Below, piece after piece: positions 8,057 through 13,921 of a DNA stretch of 14,560 bases. Numbering within the stretch: position 1 is the stretch's first letter; each line of letters opens with the position of its first letter. Origin of the DNA: Pseudomonadota bacterium (GTDB taxonomy: Bacteria > Pseudomonadota > Alphaproteobacteria > Rhizobiales > Hyphomicrobiaceae); the NCBI GenBank assembly GCA_003242645.1, contig QGVC01000050.1, forward strand, positions 1 to 14,560, read 5' to 3'. The position numbers were made by a program, and so were the translations under genes. Below the pieces are notes generated by a model, which saw only the letters and a program-made list of their open reading frames with translations, was not told the DNA's origin and ran no database searches.

Positions 8057-8090
8057 GCTACCGCACTTCGGGTGACTCAGGGCCACCCGA
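8057..8090 (-). promoter_or_regulatory. Hairpin followed by an ops-like octamer in the rfbC leader
   Basis: An exact 7-bp inverted repeat, TCGGGTG (8068-8074) and CACCCGA (8084-8090), encloses a 9-nt loop between the phosphotransferase stop and rfbC. On the minus strand it is followed closely by GCGGTAGC (8064-8057), the core of the ops element through which RfaH-type factors act on polysaccharide operons in enterobacteria. There is no T-run, so a classical terminator is unlikely. RfaH is not generally expected in alphaproteobacteria and an octamer can occur by chance, so this remains weak. Confidence 0.25.
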
Positions 8091-8221
8091 CCTTTGCTGC
8101 TTCAAGATGGCGACCATTACGCTTGCACTGATAAGGCCGCCGATTGTTTTGGGTCAGTTGAACCGACCGCTTTCTATGGCGAGGTGTGTGACGGCGGGTG
8201 CAAAGCTCTCGTCAGACACTC

Positions 8222-9745
8222 CTACGCCGCTTGTTGTGTGGCTTCGGTCTGCCGCAAAGCGCGACCAAATCTGGCCTCGGCGAGATCGATCCGGCAGATG
8301 CCTTCCCGTATCAGATCTCGCCATGCTTGCTCGATTGCAGCACGGCTGATCCGCTCGCCGAAAACCACCAGTGGAATTGTTCTCAGCACGATTTCGAGAT
8401 CGAGCCGAAGTGAAGCATTCTTCACGTACCAGACGTCCAAAGCCGCCTTATCAAGCGGGGAGATATCTCGCCCGCCAATCACCTGAGCCCAACCGGTAAT
8501 TCCGGGGCGGACCAAAAGGCGGAGTGCGTATTCAGGTGATTGGTCGACGGTCAATAGCGGCCTTGGACCGATGAACGACATATCTCCTTTCAGCACGTGC
8601 CAAAGCTGAGGGAGCTCGTCGAGCCGCGTTTTACGCAAGAAGCGTCCAATAACAGATAGGCGCTCTTCATCGGGAATTCGGCGCCCCTCAGCATCGTGCG
8701 ATGGCCCCATGGTTCGAAACTTATTGAGCCGGAATGGATGCCCGCCGAGGCCAGGGCGCTGTTGGGCAAATACCACGGGGAGCCCGACGTCCATCGCAAC
8801 GAGCACTGCGACCAAAGCCATAATTGGCGACACGAGGATGAGGGCGATCAGCGCACCGATCACATCGATGACGCGCTTTACGCGCCAATAGGGTTTCGCT
8901 GCTATCGCTCGAAGCTGTTCTTCATTCAGCGCGAATGCCGGTTTGGGCGTGGAGGATGAGCTGTCGCTTTGCGATGGCAACTGCCCCTCAAACCCCATGC
9001 TTTCGGCCAAGTATTTTACCGAGATTTGCCCGCTCTGCTCGATGTCGAGCAACGCTTCACGTGCTGCCGGGGAGAGTCGCGAGAACCGCGTTGCCACGAT
9101 GATTTCGTCGATCGTCACGCCGTGAAGCTCGAGGTCATTGAGAACCGCGTGGAGCTGCTCGGGCAGACCTAGAACGGGTTGCTCGAGCACGACACGGCCG
9201 ACATCGCCTTCCCTCCGGCCAAGCAAACCCGCAACGCGAATTCGATTTGGGGCAAACTCGGCTAGCGAAAGAAGATAGGCCTCCGTAAGGCGGCTTAACC
9301 CTACGATGAGGATAGTCCGGGTAGGTGCGCTCTGCGGCATTTGCAACGGCAGCGGCCGCTGGCGAGCAGCATGACGCAGGCGGAGCAGAACGCGGACGCC
9401 CACCAAAGCGAACAGCGTGACGAGAGCCTGCAACACCGGCACCGAGCGGGCGATTCCCTCAAGCCGATTGAATGCGAATCCCATCGCCACGCCACTGATG
9501 ACGATAAGGACGGTCGCGACGGTGAGGTTCAAATAATCCTTGAGGGTCGTCAGACGCCAAACGGTCCGGTTGGTTCCAAAAGCGGGCAAAATGACAGTCG
9601 CAGCGGCGAGGGTCAGCAGGAGGTACGGCACCAGGGCAGCGAGCCGGGCAGGGCCCACTGTGAAATCGTGACGGAGCTCGGAGGCTAGGAGCGTGGCAGA
9701 CGCGATGAGCCCAAGGTCGATGACCAGCGACGAGATACGGTGCAT
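8222..9745 (-). CDS. Polyprenyl-phosphate sugar phosphotransferase (initiating enzyme)
   Basis: A 507-residue inner-membrane enzyme that transfers a sugar-1-phosphate from a nucleotide sugar to undecaprenyl phosphate and so begins the repeat unit. The N-terminal part has about four hydrophobic segments (near 6-22, 36-54, 72-91 and 103-121), followed by a Rossmann-like cytoplasmic domain starting TILIVGLSRLTEAYL (144-158). A Ser-rich linker (about 258-266) leads to the bacterial sugar transferase domain: KRVIDVIGA (290-298) with its hydrophobic hairpin, FAQQRPGLGGHPFRLNKFRT (326-345), RKTRLDELPQL with the catalytic Asp-Glu pair (D376, E377), GDMSFIGPRP (387-396) and RPGITGWAQV (413-422). The ATG at 9745 has a purine-rich GGTGGGGG just upstream. 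The architecture is that of WcaJ/WbaP relatives; whether glucose, galactose or a deoxy-amino sugar is used cannot be read from sequence alone. A gap of about 290 nt separates it from the polymerase. Confidence 0.93.
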   Translation of the reverse strand: MHRISSLVIDLGLIASATLLASELRHDFTVGPARLAALVPYLLLTLAAATVILPAFGTNRTVWRLTTLKDYLNLTVATVLIVISGVAMGFAFNRLEGIARSVPVLQALVTLFALVGVRVLLRLRHAARQRPLPLQMPQSAPTRTILIVGLSRLTEAYLLSLAEFAPNRIRVAGLLGRREGDVGRVVLEQPVLGLPEQLHAVLNDLELHGVTIDEIIVATRFSRLSPAAREALLDIEQSGQISVKYLAESMGFEGQLPSQSDSSSSTPKPAFALNEEQLRAIAAKPYWRVKRVIDVIGALIALILVSPIMALVAVLVAMDVGLPVVFAQQRPGLGGHPFRLNKFRTMGPSHDAEGRRIPDEERLSVIGRFLRKTRLDELPQLWHVLKGDMSFIGPRPLLTVDQSPEYALRLLVRPGITGWAQVIGGRDISPLDKAALDVWYVKNASLRLDLEIVLRTIPLVVFGERISRAAIEQAWRDLIREGICRIDLAEARFGRALRQTEATQQAA

Positions 9746-9932
9746 AAGCCCCCACCAGATACAACGATAAGCGTACTAACTTATAGCTACCTAACGTTGA
9801 GGCAGCATAAAACTGCGCGAATATGGCGAACGCAAGGGGGTTTGGTATCAAGCCTCGAAATTTTGCTGTTATCAGCGGAATCAGTTGCAGAAATGCAGCG
9901 GAAGCCTCATGGCGACAGCGAGCGGTCCAGGC

Positions 9933-9951
9933 CGGTCTGCTGAAAAGACCG
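9933..9951. other. Small inverted repeat between polymerase and phosphotransferase genes
   Basis: CGGTCT (9933-9938) and AGACCG (9946-9951) form a 6-bp stem around a 7-nt loop about 80 nt downstream of the polymerase stop on the minus strand. No T-run follows, so a terminator call is weak. The rest of the gap (9746-10031) is relatively AT-rich, consistent with a promoter for the phosphotransferase, but I see no convincing -35/-10 pair. Confidence 0.2.
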
Positions 9952-10031
9952 ATCAGCACACGCACCGCTGATTTCAATTTCTTTCGATTAGTACAAATTT
10001 CACACTTGAACCGAGATATGCGAATGTCCGC

Positions 10032-11861
10032 TTATCCAATGTCGGAACGCCCAGGCGGGCGCCGCCATGCCTCCGGCCATTCGATATCCGGCCAATCCTG
10101 GTTTAGCGGCCGGCGCGGCGGTGCTGAACTGAACTGTGGCGCGACGGGTCTTTCTGTTTTCCGCGGACGAACGCGATCATTGGATTGAGCAGTGCGTTTG
10201 GGTGGCTCCGGAGCATCCGGCGGCTCGATCATCAAAGCGGCGGCGAAGGCGAAGAGCGCCATTATGGCGCCTGTGCGCAGGGGATAATCCACAAGCGAAT
10301 GCATCACTATGAAGGCAAGAGCCATGCTGGCTGCGCGAGCAAGCAGCAGGTCAATTTCTTCCCCAGGGCGCGGCTTCACTTGCCACAGCCACACACTGCG
10401 CCGAACGAGCCAGACCAGAAACGCGCCGATGAGGAAAAGCGCGGGTAGTCCGGATTCCAGCAAAATCTCCAAGAAATCGTTGTGGGCTCGATTGGCGTAG
10501 AGGTGGCGGAGCTCGTGCAACTTTTCGAACATTTGGTAGACGGGCACGAACGTCCCAACGCCGGAGCCAAAGGGCAGATGGGCTATAGCTGCCTCAAGCG
10601 TATTCAGCGCAAAGGGAATGCGCGCGTCGGAGAGCGGGTCGGCATCAAAGCGGCCAAGGACGCGGTAGAGGGCAAACTGAGCGCTAAAGACCACTGCCAG
10701 TCCGATCGCGCCGGCAAGCAGACGGGCAGGACTTAATCCGGTTGTGCCGCGTTGATCGCGGACAGCGAGCGCCCACACGCCGAACAGCCCCACCATCGCG
10801 AGCGCAAGCCCAGCGCGAGAGCGAGTCATAATTTGTGCAGCGATGAGCATGATCATCACTGCCAGACTGGCGAGAAGCGCCAGGATTAGCGGAGTGTCGT
10901 ACGCCTTGCGCGGACCAGCTGCGGAAAATTGTGTGGCGGCGTGCACAGTCCAGGCCGCAGCAATCAGCATGAGGCTATAGAGCAGCGCTGCGAAGTGATT
11001 GCGGTTGGCGAAAAAACCAACGGCTTCCGTGGGGTTCGTGAATGCGAAGAAGCGCAACGGGCTGTTAGGGCCCTGCGCAACCTGAAGCAATCCGAGAACG
11101 ACGCTGACTGCTCCGACAGCAAGCACAACAAGGCTCAGAATGCGACGCTCGCGGCGTATTAGTTGGATCGTTGCCAAGAAAATGCTCAGAGGAACGACGA
11201 GAGAAACAAGGCCGAGCCAAGTCGCGTGCGGCGCCAGACTGTTGGGCCACCAAGGCAATTCCTGGTTCGCGAGAGTAAACGACTCCAAGATCACCTCTCG
11301 GCCGGGTAAAGCGGTCCACAGCCAGGGTGGCAGGGGAACGAGCTGTAGAAGCGGAATGAGCGCCAATGCCGTGCAGAAAAGTAGCTCAGTAGGCGCGCGT
11401 GCCGTTGCTCCGCTGCCCGGGAGCCGCCAAACGGATATCAGCAGCAGTGGCGTCGCGAGGAGCTGCAAGAGTGCATCAGATAAGAAGCCACTACGAGTCC
11501 CGCCTCCCAAGACAAGGCTGGCGACGAGGACGATCCCGCAAGCGAATGCAAGCAAAGTAGGACTTGCCGCGCCCTTGGGCTGGACGGGCTTATGACGAGA
11601 TGTATCGCCCGGCGTTATGCTCGGTTTTGCGTCGCGATTTGCTTTCGGACGGATTTTCTCTTGAGAAGCGTCAAAAGGCTTCTTAGCTCTTGACGGAGCG
11701 AGCTTCTCGAAATCGACTCTTGAACCACGCTGATTTTCTTGACCACGTTGCCGCTGGCTGGTCGGTCGAGAAGCGGGCGTGGCGCGATAAGGTGGCGCTC
11801 GCCTCTCATCCTCGCGAGGCGCGTCGGCTCGAGACGCCGAAATTCGAAAAGGCCAACTCAC
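10032..11861 (-). CDS. O-antigen ligase/Wzy-family polysaccharide polymerase with hydrophilic tails
   Basis: A polytopic inner-membrane protein of 609 residues if begun at the GTG at 11861-11859, which has AAGGA five bases upstream; a GTG at 11876 in the same frame lacks such a site, and no ATG occurs before the membrane core. The core (about 102-546) has ten or more hydrophobic segments and the Wzy_C-type landmarks NRNHFAALL (286-294), TRSRAGLALA (346-355) in the large-loop region, and HNDFLEILLESG (460-471). Such proteins join lipid-linked repeat units on the periplasmic side, either polymerising them (Wzy) or ligating O-antigen to lipid A core (WaaL). With a Wza-type exporter and CpsB phosphatase next door, polymerase is more likely. 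The unusual parts are a basic hydrophilic N-terminal extension of about 100 residues and a Pro/Arg-rich C-terminal tail of about 64 residues. Confidence 0.85.
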   Translation of the reverse strand: MSWPFRISASRADAPREDERRAPPYRATPASRPTSQRQRGQENQRGSRVDFEKLAPSRAKKPFDASQEKIRPKANRDAKPSITPGDTSRHKPVQPKGAASPTLLAFACGIVLVASLVLGGGTRSGFLSDALLQLLATPLLLISVWRLPGSGATARAPTELLFCTALALIPLLQLVPLPPWLWTALPGREVILESFTLANQELPWWPNSLAPHATWLGLVSLVVPLSIFLATIQLIRRERRILSLVVLAVGAVSVVLGLLQVAQGPNSPLRFFAFTNPTEAVGFFANRNHFAALLYSLMLIAAAWTVHAATQFSAAGPRKAYDTPLILALLASLAVMIMLIAAQIMTRSRAGLALAMVGLFGVWALAVRDQRGTTGLSPARLLAGAIGLAVVFSAQFALYRVLGRFDADPLSDARIPFALNTLEAAIAHLPFGSGVGTFVPVYQMFEKLHELRHLYANRAHNDFLEILLESGLPALFLIGAFLVWLVRRSVWLWQVKPRPGEEIDLLLARAASMALAFIVMHSLVDYPLRTGAIMALFAFAAALMIEPPDAPEPPKRTAQSNDRVRPRKTERPVAPQFSSAPPRRPLNQDWPDIEWPEAWRRPPGRSDIG

Positions 11862-11948
11862 TCCGGTCCTTCCCACCCGAAAAGTGGAATTTCGAAAGCG
11901 AGAAAGAGTTTTTGAGTAACCTTCGCTAAGTATTCTTTCGGCGAAAGA
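11838..11948. promoter_or_regulatory. Cluster of CGAAA half-sites and palindromes in the polymerase leader
   Basis: CGAAA occurs on the plus strand at 11838, 11845, 11878, 11893 and 11942, five times in about 110 bases. Two form palindromes: TTTCGAAA (11890-11897) and TCTTTCG-G-CGAAAGA (11934-11948, arms of 7 bp around one base). They lie across the start and just upstream of the polymerase gene, where an operator would be expected. No known regulator was recognised, and part of the cluster is inside the coding N-terminal extension. Confidence 0.3.
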
Positions 11949-12027
11949 CGAACCGAACCTCTCTCGTTAGGTACTCGGGAGAAATCTTCCTGGGGCCAAA
12001 GCTTCTAGTTTATTCAAATCCATAATT

Positions 12028-12059
12028 CGTGCGCACCAGCCTTCGGACTGATGCGCACG
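12028..12059. terminator. Strong hairpin with cTTCGg tetraloop, probable terminator
   Basis: CGTGCGCA (12028-12035) and TGCGCACG (12052-12059) are exact 8-bp complementary arms. Inside them CAG (12037-12039) pairs with CTG (12048-12050), and C(TTCG)G at 12041-12046 closes the loop on the plus strand, giving one long stem with a few mismatches. It stands about 75 nt downstream of the stop of the small secreted protein gene and upstream of the polymerase start, where it could end the former's transcript. Neither side has a clear T-run. The stable UUCG loop would form only in a plus-strand RNA; the minus-strand RNA has a CGAA loop. Confidence 0.5.
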
Positions 12060-12132
12060 TCTTCGTGGAGATGGTACAACGATGAAATCGCGATACTGCT
12101 TGCTGCGAGGCGACTGACTACTTTTGGGCCGC

Positions 12133-12621
12133 TCAAGGACTGATGCCACCCACACCGTCGTCGTCACCGTCACCAATGATGATAACATCAGTGCCGCCGT
12201 CGTCGCTAACGGCAATTCCCAGGCCGGTACCGGCTATGCCAGCGGCAATAGCGGCTGCAATCGCACCGGCGGCATTCGGGTCACCAACAACCGGATCCCC
12301 TGCCTGTGGGGGAATTTGGCCTGTGGTGAGCGAAGGATCGCACGACGGCGGCACTTCAGTTACCGTGTGCACCATGCCCGGCTGCACTGGAAGTGCGCAC
12401 CCGTTCGCGTAAACTACGGTCGCGGCAGCGCCCGGATTGACGAGAACGGAATCGCCGGCTCGAAGCTCGGTTGACTGACCGACGAGCTGATATGGGCCGC
12501 CGCCGCGGCTCACCATTACGTTGCCGCCCATAACCTGGAGTGTTGCCGCCTCGGCTGCGGCCGTTAGCAGCATGGCGAAGGAGAAGGCACCAGCGCGCAT
12601 GATGTTCTGGGACATTGTCAT
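12133..12621 (-). CDS. Secreted FecR-like small protein of unknown function
   Basis: A 162-residue protein with a clear signal peptide: a hydrophobic stretch at about 9-24 and a likely cleavage after AAAEA (25). The ATG at 12621 has GAGGAG eight bases upstream; a second ATG six bases on is less well spaced. The mature part starts with a short beta-rich module (26-90): TLQVMGGNVMVSRGGGPY, then LRAGDSVLVNPGAAATVVY, then 'ANGCALPVQPGMVHTV', which resembles a single FecR-like unit. Two Cys (75, 94) could form a disulfide in the periplasm. Then come a Pro/Gly linker, a Gly/Ala-rich hydrophobic stretch (117-137) that could be a second membrane segment, and a tail rich in Asp and Gly ending ISP. Similar small proteins occur near EPS genes in alphaproteobacteria; none has a function I know. 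It is divergent from the phosphatase-export operon. Confidence 0.8.
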   Translation of the reverse strand: MTMSQNIMRAGAFSFAMLLTAAAEAATLQVMGGNVMVSRGGGPYQLVGQSTELRAGDSVLVNPGAAATVVYANGCALPVQPGMVHTVTEVPPSCDPSLTTGQIPPQAGDPVVGDPNAAGAIAAAIAAGIAGTGLGIAVSDDGGTDVIIIGDGDDDGVGGISP

Positions 12622-12777
12622 TCAGTCTGCTCCTCGTTCGTCGGTCTAGGTTGCCCGTAGGCGTTATGCAGAGCGAACGTCACAGCGAGACATCGGCGCA
12701 TAACCGTGCGGACCTTAGCTGCAACGGGCATAGCGGGACAAGAAGATTCTAGTGCCCAGCTAACCGTTTCCTAGGCA

Positions 12778-12792
12778 ACAATCTAAGATTGT
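12778..12792. promoter_or_regulatory. Palindrome ACAATC-TAA-GATTGT, candidate operator
   Basis: Two exact 6-bp arms are separated by three bases, a spacing that fits a dimeric helix-turn-helix regulator. It lies near the middle of the divergent gap, about 160 nt upstream of the leftward gene and 250 nt upstream of the phosphatase. No matching regulator gene is in the window. Confidence 0.35.
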
Positions 12793-12924
12793 AAGGTCTT
12801 TGACGCATTTGCGCAACACGACGCACTCGGAGATTGTGGGTGCGGGGCTGGTGCCATAAGGGCACGCGGCTGCGAAGAATCCTCGAAGGTGCGCGTTCTC
12901 CGCAATTCTGCACGATTTTTCCCA

Positions 12925-12953
12925 TTGTCTTGATCGCGGAGCGCGAGTAGAAG
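12925..12953 (+). promoter_or_regulatory. Possible sigma-70-type promoter for the phosphatase-export operon
   Basis: TTGTCT (12925-12930) and TAGAAG (12948-12953) are separated by exactly 17 bases, about 90 nt upstream of the phosphatase start. Each box matches its consensus at four of six positions. This is the best pair seen by eye in the gap on the plus strand, but such matches are common by chance. Confidence 0.3.
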
Positions 12954-13039
12954 GTCGACTGCAACCATTAGGTAACTACACTTCAGGTTGCTGATCGGCT
13001 TTGTGCGTGCCCTCCCACACGCGAGGTTGTTGGGTGCCG

Positions 13040-13921
13040 ATGATAGATCTGCACTGTCACATTCTTCCTGGAATGGACGACGGCGCCGCTGATTTGGCGG
13101 CAGCGCTTGAAATGGCGCGGGCTTTCGTGGCGGACGGCGTTTCGGTGGTCGCCTGCACACCTCATATCCTCCCAGGCGTTTACCACAATACCGGTGCAAG
13201 CATCCGTGCGGCCGTGGTCGGCCTGCAGATGGCGCTCGATCAGAACGGAATTGCGCTGAGGCTCGTTCCGGGAGCTGACAATCACATCACACCGGACTGC
13301 GTTGCTAAGCTCAGCACGGATCAAATGCTGCCGTTGGCCGGCTCGCGATATGTGCTTATCGAGCCTCCGCATCACGTGAAGCCGCAGCGAATCGAAGCTG
13401 CTTTCTTCGATCTTCAGGTCGCTGGGTACGTGCCGATTTTAACGCACCCCGAACGGCTCCGATGGATTGAGTCACATTATTCCCTGATCTGCAATCTGGT
13501 TGATGCTGGCGTGTGGATGCAGGTCACTGCGGGCTCGCTGGCGGGCGCTTTCGGCTCGCGTGCGCGGTATTGGGCAGAGCGCATGCTGGACGAAGGATAC
13601 GTGCATATTCTGGCAACGGATGCGCACGATCCTTCACGTCGCCGCCCGGATCTTGCCCGCGGCTACGAGTTGGCGGCCCGCCGGCTCGGTGACGAAGAAG
13701 CCTGGCACCTGGTTTCGACCCGGCCGAGGGGGGTGCTCGAAAACGTTCCGCCCTCGGATTTACCCCTTCCGATTCGTAGCAGTTCGATGAGGATCTCGCA
13801 TGTCGAGGACGACTCTGCCAACCACAGGCGCCATGCCCGTTCAAGACAAGGCTCGGGCGCTCGTGGCGCTGACGACGTGCGCGATTTTGCTGGCCGGTTG
13901 CGCCGACTCTTTGCAGGATGA
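13040..13921 (+). CDS. CpsB/YwqE-type PHP protein-tyrosine phosphatase
   Basis: A 293-residue cytoplasmic metal-dependent phosphatase of the PHP superfamily, expected to remove phosphate from the tyrosine-rich tail of a Wzc/CpsD-type kinase and so control polymer length. The ATG at 13040 gives the family start MIDLHCHILPGMDDG; a GTG two codons earlier (13034) has a better placed GAGG and is an alternative. Metal-ligand motifs are H5 and H7, the DD at 13-14, TPHI (H42), THPER (H136) and ATDAHD (D194, H196). The motif PGADNHI (77-83) has Asp80 where CpsB of Firmicutes has Glu, and 'IEPPHH' follows at 107-112; I recall both from alphaproteobacterial members. The PHP core ends near 240 (RGVLENVPPSDLP). 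The last 50 residues are a polar tail closing with basic RLRRLFAG, encoded largely in the region that also encodes the next gene's signal peptide. Confidence 0.9.
   Translation: MIDLHCHILPGMDDGAADLAAALEMARAFVADGVSVVACTPHILPGVYHNTGASIRAAVVGLQMALDQNGIALRLVPGADNHITPDCVAKLSTDQMLPLAGSRYVLIEPPHHVKPQRIEAAFFDLQVAGYVPILTHPERLRWIESHYSLICNLVDAGVWMQVTAGSLAGAFGSRARYWAERMLDEGYVHILATDAHDPSRRRPDLARGYELAARRLGDEEAWHLVSTRPRGVLENVPPSDLPLPIRSSSMRISHVEDDSANHRRHARSRQGSGARGADDVRDFAGRLRRLFAG

Larger units (their letters stand above)
12622..13039. promoter_or_regulatory. Divergent intergenic control region (418 bp)
   Basis: This gap separates the leftward biosynthesis genes from the rightward phosphatase and export genes, so promoters for both directions should lie here. 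I see no open frame that looks like a gene, no tRNA and no long repeat. It holds a 15-bp palindrome (12778-12792), a possible rightward promoter (12925-12953) and several short GC-rich stems. No convincing leftward -35/-10 pair was found, although the ribosome binding site GAGGAG for the leftward gene is clear. Confidence 0.5.

Noticed and set aside
9459..9977. 172-residue minus-strand frame with a hydrophobic N-terminal half covering the gap upstream of the phosphotransferase
   Set aside because: It runs out of frame through the first 280 bases of the well-supported phosphotransferase, has no family signature, and the phosphotransferase itself has a complete N-terminus, so no frameshift is needed.
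12124..12474. Plus-strand frames opposite the small secreted protein
   Set aside because: They are antisense to a gene with a good ribosome binding site and signal peptide, and are explained by its GC-rich codon pattern.
12851..12920. Short stems (GTGCC/GGCAC and GTGC...GCAC followed by a T-run) in the divergent gap, considered as terminator or attenuator
   Set aside because: The stems are only four to five base pairs and no gene ends nearby on the plus strand.
13700..13921. Sequencing frameshift joining the phosphatase and the export lipoprotein
   Set aside because: The lipoprotein has its own ribosome binding site, start codon and lipobox, and the phosphatase core is complete, so two overlapping genes explain the region better.
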